A stretch of DNA of 64,000 nucleotides from Liriodendron chinense. Lineage: Eukaryota; Streptophyta; Magnoliopsida; Magnoliales; Magnoliaceae. The stretch is taken from positions 1 to 64,000 of the forward strand of contig ML058449.1 in NCBI GenBank assembly GCA_003013855.2, given 5' to 3'. Under the pieces are notes generated by a model that saw nothing but the letters and a program-made list of their open reading frames with translations, made no database searches and was not told the DNA's origin. Position numbers and translations under genes: made by a program. This document shows positions 34,355 through 44,995 of this stretch, in pieces. Each line of letters begins with the position of its first letter. The stretch's first letter is position 1.

Positions 34355-35184
34355 TGTTATAGTCAAAAATATCGGAGATCATCTGCTGGAGGCTTCTTAT
34401 TATATATTCTAATGATACTCCGATCCCGCGAGCACCTTTATCCGACTATCGAGAACGTCTGTTAGCAACTCGCATATTCTGAAGATACTCCGATCCCGCG
34501 AGCACCTTTATCCGACTATCGAGAACGTTTGTTCGCAGCTCGCATATTAGGAAAAACGATGCTCGACTACCAAAGCTTCGAGAAGTTGTGGTCGATAGTC
34601 AAATACTGGAAGGCGAGAGAAGTTGTGTTTTTCCTGCGAGCAGGCCTTCTCACAAGTCGCTGAAAGGTGTTACATCTGAATGAGCTAGCACTTGGACTCG
34701 CGACCATCTTCCAACTTGCGAATAGCTTTTTCTGTGGTGACATCCCTTAGCCCTTAGTACCAGCAGCCCGTATAGGCCGATTTTGGGCTTATCTTCTTCA
34801 ATGATTCCGAGTCTCAAGGGATCACTATCAAGGAATGAAACTATCGGATGAGTCATTGGATTAGATCTCCCTTCTATTTGAGGATAAGAATCTTATCCCA
34901 CGAAATCAGCGGGATCTCAATATCTTACATAACAGATTGGATCATTTCAGATCTATATAAGGAGAAGACTCCATTAAGATACAGGTACACAATCTTCAAC
35001 CCCTAGCCTCGGCTGCTTGGCTATTCTCCTTCTTGCCTTATCTGACTTAAGCATCGGAGGGCTAACGGCTGGACGCCGGCCACCCTTAGTTGCTTTCTGT
35101 CTTCTTTCAGGTCCGGCGGAGGGAATCTCTATTGGAGAGAAGGTGAACGACCGGAGGACCCTGTTACAAAATCTGACGTTAACA
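34355..35184 (+). mobile_element. 5' LTR of D
   Basis: TGTTATAGTC to GACGTTAACA. Contains a 70-bp tandem duplication (about 34408-34547; GATACTCCGATCCCGCGAGC starts at 34414 and 34484) and TATATAAG at 34954-34961. Confidence 0.9.
34954..34961 (+). promoter_or_regulatory. TATA box of D 5' LTR
   Basis: TATATAAGGAG about 230 bp before the LTR end; same in the 3' LTR at 44595-44602. Confidence 0.65.
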
Positions 35185-35187
35185 GTT

Positions 35188-35205
35188 TGGTGCCGTCTGT
35201 GGGAA
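35188..35205 (+). other. Primer binding site of D
   Basis: TGGTGCCGTCTGTGGGAA three bases after the LTR. It has the form of a site complementary to a tRNA 3' end in CCA; I do not assign the tRNA. Confidence 0.6.
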
Positions 35206-35258
35206 CGACTTGATCGTCAAAGTCAATCGTTCTAACCATTGATCAAAATCTTTCTAAT

Positions 35259-36902
35259 ATGCCTCCTAAAAAGGCTGTTCATCCTTCGACTTCAAGGCAG
35301 GCACCACCTTTGCCCGATGAGACGGAATCCGTACCTGTCCCTTTACCCACTTCGACGAATATTCCTCAAGGAGCCCCAAATATGCCGTCAGCAAACCCAT
35401 TATTGGAGGCCTCTGGAAATCAAGACGCCGTTCTGCGTTTCCTCAAAAATACTCTTCTAACTTTAAATGCTGGAGTTCAGGCCCTGTCAAATCGGCTTGA
35501 TCAGCATTTCCCCGAACCGCAGAGACAACCATCTGAGGGGTTACCACCGCAACCCATTCCGGTGGCTTCCAGACATTCTGTGGACGAACCACGGGTTCAA
35601 CCAAATCATCCTCCGCCAAACCGAACACCACTCAGCAACCACCCCCCTGTGCTGCCTCCACATTCCATACATTCTAGTGCGTCTCGCCAACCTCAACCTC
35701 AGGACTCCACCGTCGAAACATCAGGCTATACCTTACCATGGGAAGGAGATCTCAAAAGAATCCATGATCGTTTTGACGTTATAGAGCAGCGATACCAGGT
35801 AAATCGATCATCTGCCGTCATGGCGGCGATACATCAATCCGAGTCCCCCTTCACCAGCGAGGTTATGGAGGCACCGTTACCTAGAAAATATCGAACGCCT
35901 GTTATCACCCCATACACAGGTATTGGCGACCCCCTTGAACACCTGGAAATATATAGGTCTCTTATGGAGTTGGAGGGACATGGCTCAGAAATCATGTGTA
36001 GGGCTTTTTCCCTGACACTGAAGGAAGCAGCTCGTACGTGGTTCCGAGGACTAAAACCTCGTTCCATCAGCTCCTTTTCACAGTTATCGAAATTATTCCT
36101 TTCTCAATTCATGGGAAGCATTCGCATTAAGAAGCCAGCCTCCCATCTAATGGATTTGAAACAGCAGCATGGGGAGACAATAAAGGAGTTCACAGTACGG
36201 TTCACTGCTGAAGCCGTCCAAACTGAGGGTTATACTGAAGAAAAAGGTCTCACAGCCCTCATAGTCGGAATAACGAGCGAGAAATTCAGGTTTGCCTTAG
36301 ATAAGAGCCCTCCGAAAACTATGGCAGAATTCCAAGCCAAAGCTCAGAAATATATCAATGCAGAAGAAGTCGCATTGACACGCCATGGAGTACAGGGCAA
36401 GAAACGCAAGCCAGAGGGAACCTCTTCTGCAGACAAAAAATATCGTCGTGATCAACGCGACCGTTCTCCCAAGAAGCCTTATTCTGGTAAATATCATAAC
36501 TACACTCCTCTCAATCGGTCTCATGAAAAGGTTTTAATGGAGATTAAACATAAACCATATGTAAAGTGGCCTGCAAAGATCAAATCTGATCCCAAGAAGA
36601 GAGACAAGAGCAAGTTCTGTTATTTCCACAAAGATCACGGGCATAGAACCCAGGACTGCATCTCTCTACGAGATCATATTGAAGCCCTTATTCGAAAGGA
36701 CCATCTCCAGGATTATGTCGCTCGTAAAAATCGATCACCAGAAGGGGCGAAAGCCTCACCACGCCAAAAGGAACCGTCTCATCATCAAACTGCCCAAGAG
36801 GATGCTGAGCCTCCTAGAGAAATCCGCACCATCGTCGGAGGACCAGCTTGCGGGGCCGACTCTCAAGCTTTCAAGGAGAGCGTACGCTCGGAAGGCGTCT
36901 AA
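35259..36902 (+). pseudogene. gag: Tat-lineage gag (element D)
   Basis: 547 codons from ATG (MPPKKAVHPSTSRQ). An N-terminal proline- and glutamine-rich region is followed by a retrotransposon-gag domain (about residues 208-370: PLEHLEIYRSLMEL, TLKEAARTWFRGLKPRSI, FLSQFMGS, KEFTVRFTAEA), a basic stretch (KKRKPEGTSSADKKYRRDQR) and a zinc-knuckle-like CYFHKDHGHRTQDC at about residue 452, the C-X2-H-type box usual for Tat gag. The last residues (REIRTIVGGPACGADS) reach the normal gag-protease junction and then run out of frame. The protease continues in the +1 frame, so a one-base shift occurred near 36870. Start, length and domains are otherwise normal. Confidence 0.88.
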
Positions 36903-37803
36903 AGAACCCCAGCATATTTATTGGCTGGAACAGGCACCCAGTGCGTCAAAGGCCACCCATCCTCCAATTTCCTTCTCCCTCGAAGATGCAGCGGGAATCC
37001 ACTTCCCTCACGAGGACTCCATCGTAGTCACATTAAAGGTATCAAATTATCTGACTCATCGAATTATGGTGGATACAGGTAGCTCAGTCGATATTTTGTA
37101 TCTGGAGGCTTTTAACAAAATGGCACTTGCCAGAAGCCTACTCAAGCCAGTTTCAACCCCTCTTATCGGCTTCGGAGGTGAGGTGGTAATACCTGAAGGA
37201 AGCATTGATCTTCCGGTTACTTTTGGAGAAAGTCCAGCGAAGACTACCGTCTTCACAAACTTCCTCGTGGTGGATTGAAAATCAGCATATAATCCCATTT
37301 TGGGGCGGCCATCGCTTAATAAGGTTGGGGCAGCCTTACACCCTTCCTATTTGTGTATCAAGTTCCCTACTCCAAATGGCGTTGGGGTTGTGCGAGGAAA
37401 TCAAAAGGAGGCTCGGTCTTGTTACGAGATAGCCCTACAAGACCGAAAGAAAGTCCCAGCAGCACCTGTCATGACGATAGCACAAGATTCACCTAACTCT
37501 TCGACTGACAACTCCCTAGACCCGAGAGAGAGTGCCCTTCAATCTGGAACTCCTGGGGAAGATACAGTGGCGGTTCACTTAGCTAAAGATGATTCATCAA
37601 GAGTTATCCGCATGGGATCCTCTTTGAAGGGAGCCGTCCGGGATGAGCTGATCCGCCTCCTCACCGAATATCAAGACCTGTTCGCTTGGTCTCACAAAGA
37701 TATGACAGGCATCGACCCCAACATTATCGCACATCGGTTGAATATCGATCCAAAGCGTAAACCCGTACACTAGCGTCGACGTGCCTTCACTGCAGAAAGG
37801 CAA
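36870..37803 (+). pseudogene. Tat-lineage aspartic protease and linker (element D)
   Basis: Frame +1 relative to gag. The protease active site is DTGSS in RIMVDTGSSVDILYLEAF (about 37068), followed by the flap-like GFGGEVVIPEGSIDLPVTFG. A TGA (37276-37278) interrupts VVD-KSAYNPILGRPSL where a sense codon, probably cysteine, is expected. A TAG (37771-37773) interrupts the linker just before RT where glutamine is usual. The polyprotein should be cleaved by this enzyme into gag, RT and integrase. Confidence 0.85.
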
Positions 37804-38994
37804 ATGGCAATCAAAGTTGAAGTCGAAAAGCTTCTTACGGTCAATTTCATAAAAGAAGTTGACTACCCGGAGTGGGTCGCGAATGTAGTTCTCGTCCGAA
37901 AAGCTAATGGCAAATGGAGAATGTGCATCGACTATTCAGATTTGAACAAAGCATGCCCCAAAGATAGTTTTCCGACGCCGCGGATAGACCAGCTGGTCGA
38001 TTCAACAGCTGGGCATGCCCTGCTTAGCTTTATGGATGCTTATTCTGGTTACAACCAAATCATGATGCATCCACCTGATAGCCAACATACCGCCTTCATC
38101 ACAGACCGGGGATTATATTGCTACCAAGTTATGCCGTTCGGTCTTAAAAATGCAGGGGCCACCTATCAACGTCTCGTCAACAAAATATTCGCTGCTCAAA
38201 TCGGCAGGAATATGGAAGTTTATGTTGACGACATGCTCGTAAAAAGCATCATAGAAGATGATCATCTTTCTGATCTTCGAGAAGCCTTCGACCTAATGAG
38301 GAGATATCAAATGAAGCTGAACCCAGAAAAATGTGCATTCGGAGTGTCTGCAGGAAAATTTCTTGGGTTCATGGTCGGCCAGCGTGGAATTGAGGCAAAT
38401 CCTGAAAAAATAAAAGCATTGATAGAAATGAAATCCCCTACCACTCTTAAAGACGTCCAGCGTCTGGCTGGTCGCATCGCATCGTTGAATAGATTCATCT
38501 CACGAGCATCTGACAAATGCTTACCCTTCTTCAAGCTCCTCCGTGCTACAGCAAAATCTAATTGGGAGTGGACATCACAATGTGAAGAAGCTTTTCAACA
38601 ATTGAAGCAGTATTTGAGCACGCCCCCTGTTTTATCTAAACCTGTAGCGCACGAGCAACTCATCCTTTATTTATCTGTGTCTTCCACGGCCGTTAGCGCC
38701 GCTTTAATACGAGAAGACTCCGGGATGCAAAGGCCCGTTTATTATATTAGTCGGGCAATGGTAGATGCTGAAACCCGTTATTCTGATATGGAGAAACTGG
38801 CCCTGGCCTTGGTCACGGTAGCACGAAAACTGTGACCATATTTTCAAGCCCACGCTATTCTCGTACCAACGAATCATCCGTTACGACAAGTCTTTCAAAA
38901 ACCTGAGACTTCCGGACGATTAACTAAATGGGCGGTCGAGCTCAGCGAGCAAGATATCTCGTACTGCCCCAGGCCCGCTGTCAAGGACCAGGTC
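37804..38994 (+). pseudogene. Reverse transcriptase and first RNase H (element D)
   Basis: RT motifs in order: KWRMCIDYSDLNKACPKD, LLSFMDAYSGYNQIMM, YQVMPFGLKNAGATYQRL and the catalytic YVDD at residues 140-143 counted from 37804. The thumb and connection regions follow (KFLGFMVGQRGIEANPEKI). The first RNase H is degenerate: LILYLSVSSTAVSAALIRE has lost the usual first aspartate, as is common in Tat elements where the second domain is present. A TGA at 38833-38835 replaces an expected arginine (KL-PYFQAH). Same frame as the protease. Confidence 0.9.
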
Positions 38995-39630
38995 GTGGCT
39001 AACTTTATCGCCGAATTCACATATTCCTCTTTCGATGACAATTCCACGACCAGCGACCAGCCTTCCTGGTCCCTATTCGTGGACGGGTCGTCACGAGCCA
39101 CTGGTAGCGGAGCAGGCCTAATCCTAGTCGCCCCAGACGGATCGCATTTCCAATACGCTTTACGTTTTGATACTCGCATCTCAAATAATGAAGCAGAGTA
39201 TGAGGCCTTGATCGTTGGCCTCGAACTAGCCATTGTTCTTTCAATCCAAAATCTGCTAATTCATAGCGACTCCCAGCTCATTGTCAACCAAGTTCTCGGT
39301 GAATTCAAGGCCAAAGAAGAAAGGATGGCCTTATACAAATCTCGTGTCCTCATCCTGCTCGCAAAACTGAAGACTTATGAAATAATTCATATTCCTCGCG
39401 AGAAGAACCAACTCGCAGATTCCTTGGCAAAGCTCGCCTCTGCACCAGAATCTGAGTTATCACATTCAATCCCCATCGAGCATCTTCAGAACCCGAGTAT
39501 CGACCAAGCAACTCTCGAGCAAGTAATATCAGTACAATCATCTCCATGTTGGATGGACCCCATTATCTTGTATCTCAGAGACGGATACCTTCCAGACGAC
39601 AAGAAAGTTGCAAGACAAATTCGTCATTGA
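38995..39630 (+). pseudogene. Additional (archaeal-type) RNase H of element D
   Basis: A second RNase H between the polymerase and integrase, a hallmark of the Tat lineage. Catalytic residues are visible: Asp in LFVDGSSRATGSGAG (residue 30), Glu in NNEAEYEALIVGLELA, Asp in IHSDSQLIVNQ (residue 92) and the final Asp in KNQLADSLAKLA (residue 142). All four are intact. The open stretch ends at TGA 39628-39630 where arginine is expected (H-AARYTL), in the same frame as the integrase. Retaining a complete catalytic set here while the first RNase H is degenerate fits replacement of function. Confidence 0.88.
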
Positions 39631-40772
39631 GCCGCCAGGTATACCTTACAAGACGGAATATTGTTACGCAAAAGTTTTTCCTTGCCTTATTTAAGGTGTC
39701 TTCATCCAGAAGAAGCACTTCGTGTTCTAGATGAAATACACCAGGGGGCATGTGGTAACCACCCCAGGGGGCGATCCCTAGCATATAAGGCGATGAGGCA
39801 AGGATATTATTGGCCTACTATGAAAGCAGATACAATTGCATTCTCTAAAAAATGTGACAAGTGCCAGCGATACTCTCCTATACCCCATGTACCATCCGAG
39901 CGAATGACTCCAGTAGATAGTCCTTGGCCTTTCGCGCAATGGGGAGTCGATATCATCGGGCCCTTGCCTACTGGAAAAGGACAAAATAGGTTCGCAATTG
40001 TGGGGGTCGATTACTTCACCAAATGGGCCGAAGCAGAACCATTAGCTAAGATTACTGAGAAACAAACTACTAAGTTCATATGGAGAAATATCGTATGCCG
40101 TTTCGGACTCCCTCACACTATAATTACCGACAGTGGAACGCTGTTCGACAACACAGCCTTTGATGAATTTTGTGAAAAATGGAAGATACGTAACCTCCAC
40201 ACCTCTCCATATCATCCCCAGGCAAATGGGCAAGTTGAGGCTGTGAATAAAATTATCAAGCACCACTTAAAGACCAAGCTAGGTGAATGTAAAGGTATGT
40301 GGCCGGAACTTCTGCCAGAAGTACTATGGGCATATAGAACCACGGCTCGAACATCAACAGGCGAAACCCCTTTCTCCTTAGCATTTGGCGTCGATGCAGT
40401 AGTACCGGTGGAAATTCAAGTGCCCTCGTATCGGATCGAGCAGTATGACCCCGCGGGTGATCAGGAAGATCTTCGACTTCATCTCGATCTCTTAGAAGAA
40501 CGAAGAAATACCTCCCAAGTACGAGCGGCCGCATATCAACAATGTATTGCTCGTTATCGAAATGCTAAGGTTCGGCCTAGATCCTTCCAGCTCTGAGATT
40601 TGGTCCTGAAGCAAAAACTCGGAGTTCCTGCTCGTTCGCTGGATCCAAATTGGGAAGGTCCGTATCGAGTTATTAAGATTGTGCGACCCGGTACTTATTA
40701 CCTTGAAGACATGCAGGGAAAACCCGTACGTCGCCCTTGGCACGTGGAGCATTTGCTGCAATACTTCCCCTA
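39631..40772 (+). pseudogene. Integrase (element D)
   Basis: HHCC zinc-binding part: H27 and H34 (EIHQGACGNHPRG), C65 and C68 (KKCDKCQRY), counted from 39661. DD35E core: D97 in WGVDIIGPLP, D157 in ITDSGTLFDN, E193 in NGQVEAVNKI. TGA at 40594-40596 cuts off the C-terminal SH3-like part, which continues in frame as DLVLKQKLGVPARS ... RRPWHVEHLLQYFP to TAG at 40771-40773. No chromodomain. Same frame as RT, so all lesions from protease to integrase are single-codon stops. Confidence 0.9.
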
Positions 40773-40773
40773 G

Positions 40774-41023
40774 ATTCGATGTAGTTCACAACGACATTTT
40801 ATGAATAAAAATTCAAAGATATCTTTTGGTCGCTACTCCATTTATTTGGACCTGAACAGCCCTGAAGAGAATACATATAATCTCTTGGCCAATTGCCTAC
40901 CTTTAGTAGGGATAAATTCACCTTGGGTGGTCGCATTTCCATTTTATGGATAAAAAATAACATTGAAGGAGAGCACGTTTGTACTCTCGACCATTCTTCT
41001 ACCTTTGGTAAACTCGGAGGCTC
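40774..41023. other. Spacer after D integrase
   Basis: AT-rich, no ORF of note. It separates pol from the tandem repeat. Confidence 0.4.
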
Positions 41024-41238
41024 AATCGATAGATCAGTCTATCTCCACGAGGGAATGGTCAGTACGACCCCCCGGATTGAGCACAATTCATTTCTCAATC
41101 GATAGATCAGTCTATCTCTATGAGGGAATGGTCAGTACGACCCCCCGGATTGAGCACAACTCATTCCTCAATCGATAGATCAGTCTATCTCCACGAAGGC
41201 AGGGTCACTACGACCCCCCGGGTTGAGCATAACTCATT
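41024..41238. repeat. 73-bp tandem repeat, three copies, in D
   Basis: Units start AATCGATAGATCAGTCTATC at 41024, 41097 and 41170. Copies 1 and 2 are nearly identical; copy 3 has more changes. It lies beyond the 3' end of the antisense gene. Tandem repeats between pol and the 3' LTR are typical of Tat elements. Confidence 0.95.
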
Positions 41239-41384
41239 GAAACGAGAAGGCATTCATTGCATGAAGGGAAAAAGAGAAGGTAAACAAGAACAAGAACATT
41301 CCCAAAAATATCTTTTCATTAATATGTCAATTGTTTACAAATGTCTGCTCGTGAGTACAGGAGAAAGAAAAACAAAAAAGAACA

Positions 41385-43570
41385 TCAATCTCTCGGGGGA
41401 GGAGCCGTGCTCTCGACTTCAGGGCCCATTTCTGGAGCCCCTCCAGCCTGCGTGGCTTCGGTCACCTCATTCTCAGCAGCAGCTTGCTCCTCTGCAGCTA
41501 TGATGGCCGCAACTCGTCCAAATTCCCCCATATCAAAAGATGGGGACATTCGTTGCACTACTCTTAGCGCAAAGTCGCGACCAGCATCATATGACTCATA
41601 TCTTTCATCGTCATATAGCTGCGAGTTCCGGAACTCGGAAATTGCCCGAGGCCCTTCCTCCGAGAGCATTTTTACCAAGGTGACTCTCTCCTCGTCCCAA
41701 TGGATCGAGTCATCCTTGAGCTGTGCGAGATTGGAGCGCTCCTTCTCCAAATTTTCGCTGACTTCCTTAAGCTGCGACTTGGCCTCCGCAAGCCGCTCCT
41801 CCAGCGAGATCTTGTCTTGAAGAAAGATCTCCCTCTCTCTCTCCGCTTTCTCCTTCAACCCCGCGAGCTTCGCGAAGTTAGAGTCCAAAACCTGATACCT
41901 ATCGGTCAGGACTTGGACTTTCTCGATGAGGATCTTCTTCTCCTCATCTCTCTTCGAGATCACTGCCTCACGGGCCTTGAGGAGTTGATCCCGTCCCTGA
42001 ACCGCCTTCTCCAAGGCGATCCTCTTTCCTTCTGCCTCATCGATCACGCGACGAGCGGCGACGATATCTCGCTTCGTCCGCAAGATGAGGTCTAGGCCCT
42101 GCAAAATGAAAAAGAAAACGTGAGAAAAAATACTTGAGAGTTCAAAAATAAGGAAGTCAAACAAAATCTCCGAGGTCTTACCTGAACCATCCTTACCCCC
42201 GCCTCAAGGAAGAGGTTCTCAGGGCTTGGCTCGGGAAGAGAGCCAAAAGTTTGGGGGGAAACGTTGTCGAACAAAAATCTACAAATTGGATGGAGGTGGC
42301 GAGGAATAGAGAATGTTCCACCTCCAGATGGCTGGGCGACGACCAACCCAGTCGTGCTCGCGACAGGTGGGGCCACCGACTCGCTAGCAGGTCCTTGCTC
42401 GCTAGCAGGGGTCATCTCGCCAGCAGGAACCAACTCGCGAGGTTCTGTTTGCTCGCGAGCCTCATCAGCTGGGGGGCAGCTGGATCCTACCCCATCAGGG
42501 GAGTTGTCGGTAATATTAATCACTGGTGGACCAGGTGCGACCACCAGTGAGGGGACATTGGGCACTGCTGGTGCCCCCACCGTGCTCACGAGAAGAGCAG
42601 GTTGGTCGCCACCCTTGCGGGCGGATGGTTGAGTAGGTCCGGTAGACTTCTTCTGCCTTTTCGAGTTTGTGCCCTTTAGTCGAGGCAACAAACCCCTCTT
42701 TTCTCCAGCTTTTGTCATCGTGACTTCTTCGCCGGATATCAATCCCGCTGCCGCGAGTCGCGAGCAGGACAAGCAGGCTTCGATGTGCCTATCACCAACA
42801 GGCACCTTGTATACTTTTACTATCTTCTCGTTAATCCCTCCCTTCAAGTTTGGCTTGTTCAGGGCCGGGATACCTGCGAGCACAAGTAGCGGTCAGAATA
42901 TATATAAACCCTAGAATTTTAACTGGAGAAACAGCACAATGTGGGATTGTGCCTACCTTCACAGAAAAAACGGGTCACTCTTGAACCCCTGGAGGAGGCA
43001 GACTCCCAATTCCCGGAATCATAGAACCACCGTTTCCTCCAGCCGGGATAGTTCGAGGAGGGCTTCCCCAACACGAAGTTATCCCGGTGCCAGTAACACA
43101 GGTAGTACCAGCCTTCGCTGGAGGGCGCCTTCTTCAAGCGAAACATACGGAGGAACTCCTCAGCTGTGAGCTCCCCGTTGCCGGCCTGAGCCCAGAGGAC
43201 GAAGGAGCTCAGAACCACCCTCCACCCGTTCACAATAAGTTGCCCGGGGGCAATCTTATAGCATCGGAGAACATCCTGAACGAAAGGATGGAGAGGAAGG
43301 CGTACCCCCAGGATGAGCTGGTACTCATAGAAAGCCACACACCCTGGGGGCGGAGAATCTGGTGTCTCCCCATCTCCGGGCAATCGGAGAGTGATAGAGT
43401 CAGGGATCAGATACCTCTCCCTTAACTCAACCAGCCGGTCCTCTCAATAAAATAGAAGGATATCCGGCTGTCGTGTATCTGCCTGCCGGAACCCTCGCAT
43501 TACTAGAAGCAGAGGATTCCGGTGTAGCATCTCCCAGTGGGACGGTGGTCTCGTCAGAGTCCTCAGCCAT
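41385..43570 (-). pseudogene. Antisense spliced gene of D (aORF, Transposase_28-like plus coiled coil)
   Basis: Read on the minus strand from ATG at 43570. Exon 1 43570-42957, intron 42956-42874 (GTAGGC...CTCGCAG), exon 2 42873-42182, intron 42181-42099 (GTAAGA...TTTTGCAG), exon 3 42098-41385 ending TGA. Both introns are 83 bp, with frame preserved across each. Exon 1 holds a segment like the 'putative gypsy type transposon' family (Pfam Transposase_28): YEYQLILGVRLPLHPFVQDV, APGQLIVNGWRVVLSSF and EGWYYLCYWHRDNF. Exon 2 is basic, then Pro/Ser/Thr-rich; exon 3 is a long coiled coil (LEKERSNLAQLKDD). Exon 1 needs one frameshift near 43428-43445 and the total exon length is one base over a multiple of three, so this copy is broken. 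Function unknown in any element I know of. Confidence 0.75.
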
Positions 43571-43725
43571 AAGATGGTTAAAAAGAAAGAAGAAAAGGAA
43601 TATACCCACAAAGAAGAAAGGAAGGAAAAGGAACACCGGAGGAAGGAGTAGGAGAGGAAGATGACGGGAGAATTCTTTCGTTCGAAAAACTTCTGTAGAA
43701 AACCAGAGAAATGGCAGACTCCGTA

Positions 43726-43733
43726 TATTTATA
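43726..43733 (-). promoter_or_regulatory. TATA box for the D antisense gene
   Basis: TATAAATA on the minus strand, about 155 bp upstream of the antisense ATG and outside the 3' LTR (which begins at 43999), so the antisense gene appears to have its own internal promoter. Confidence 0.6.
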
Positions 43734-43998
43734 GGCAATCATTCCGCCGCATCTGGTGATACGTGTCAGCCCCTCCTTCGGCGCGGCAGTCAAGCAGGCA
43801 CGCCCATTAACTCTCCGGACACGTGGCGAGCGTCTCTTCACTTCCTGACTGCGGAAAGGCTACGAAAAGCTGATGCTCATTAATTCTAGCCTAATCATGT
43901 ACGGTTTCATTCTCGATAAAGGCAGCAGGCGGTTACGTGTGATAGTGAATTAAGTCCTTCCCTTAGAATTCCTGGCGGTAAGGACTTGGGGGGCATCT

Positions 43999-44825
43999 GT
44001 TATAGTAAAAAATAGCGGAGATCATCTGCTGGAGGCTTCTTATTATATTCTAATGATACTCCGATCCCGCGAGCACCTTTATCCGACTATCGAGAACATC
44101 TGTTAGCGACTCGCATATTCTGAAGATACTCCGATCCCGCGAGCACCTTTATCCGACTATCGAGAACGTCTGTTCGCAGCTCGCATATTAGGAAAAACGA
44201 TGCTCGACTACCAAAGCTTCGAGAAGTTGTGGTCGATAGTCAAATACTGGAAGGCGAGAGAAGTTGTGTTTTTCCTGCGAGCAGACCTTCTCACAAGTCG
44301 CTGAAAGGTGTTACATCTGAATGAGCTAGCACTTGGACTCGCGACCATCTTCCAACTTGCGAACAACTTTTTCTGTGGTGACATCCCTTAGCCCTCAGTA
44401 CCAGCAGCCCGTATAGGCCGATTTTGGGCTTATCTTCTTCAGTGATTCCGAGTCTCAAGGGATCACTATCAAGGAACGAAACTATCGGATGAGTCATTGG
44501 ATTAGATCTCCCTTCTATCTGAGGATAAGAATCTTATCCCACGAAATCAGCGGGATCTCAATATCTTACGTAACAGATTGGATCATTTCAGATCTATATA
44601 AGGAGAAGACTCCATTAAGATACAGGTACACAATCTTCAACCCCTAGCCTCGGCTGCTTGGCTATTCTCCTTCTTGCCTTATCTGACTTAAGCATCGGAG
44701 GGCTAACGGCTGGACGCCGGCCACCCTTAGTTGCTTTCTGTCTTCTTTCAGGTCCGGCGGAGGGAGTTTCTATTGGAGAGAAGGTGAACGACCGGAGGAC
44801 CCTGTTACAAAATCTGACGTTAACA
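43999..44825 (+). mobile_element. 3' LTR of D
   Basis: Same termini as the 5' LTR, with the same 70-bp duplication and TATATAAG. Preceded by GGACTTGGGGGGCATC, a likely polypurine tract. Differences include a 2-bp shorter TATA run near 44045 and several transitions. Confidence 0.9.
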
Positions 44826-44930
44826 GACCTGTATGATATGAGGAATTGGAGTACGCTCTAGTACTATGATCGTCATGTGGGAACTTCCAACCAAAGTTCT
44901 ACTTTTTCTGAAAATCTGTGGTATGTGGGA
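44826..44930 (+). mobile_element. 3' LTR of C, resumed part
   Basis: Starts with the second GACCT of the D duplication and continues TGTATGATATGAGGAATTGG, matching the 5' LTR at about 25590-25690. It ends at TGGGA, where minus-strand E begins. Confidence 0.85.
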
Positions 44931-44995
44931 TGTTCGCTTCCCCAAGTGTAGGGTTGCGATGTAGTAATAAACTCGGTAGGACCGAGGTCGATCCA

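Larger units (their letters stand above)
34355..44825 (+). mobile_element. Element D: complete Tat-lineage Ty3/gypsy retrotransposon
   Basis: 10,471 bp with LTRs 34355-35184 and 43999-44825, about 2% different by eye, and perfect target duplication GACCT (34350-34354 and 44826-44830). Order: LTR, primer site, gag, protease, RT, RNase H, additional RNase H, integrase, tandem repeat, antisense spliced gene, polypurine tract (TTGGGGGGCATC), LTR. The second RNase H and the antisense ORF place it in the Tat lineage. gag-pol is broken by one frameshift and five stops. Confidence 0.92.
24657..44930 (+). mobile_element. Element C: inactivated autonomous Athila retrotransposon, split by D
   Basis: 5' LTR 24657-26191, tRNA-Asp primer site, gag-pol 26906-32266, non-coding 3' segment, polypurine tract, then 3' LTR from 33396. 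The 3' LTR is interrupted by D after 34354, resumes at 44826-44930, and is then interrupted by E; its end is outside the window. Left flank ACAGC. The coding region has several stops and frameshifts, so C is immobile on its own. No env-like ORF of the kind found in some Athila elements lies between integrase and the 3' LTR. Confidence 0.85.

Noticed and set aside
41024..41238. CRISPR-like array
   Set aside because: The 73-bp units are contiguous direct repeats without spacers, in a plant retrotransposon.
42251..42632. Plus-strand ORFs opposite exon 2 of the D antisense gene
   Set aside because: Shadows of the GC-rich antisense exon; no domain, no conserved start.
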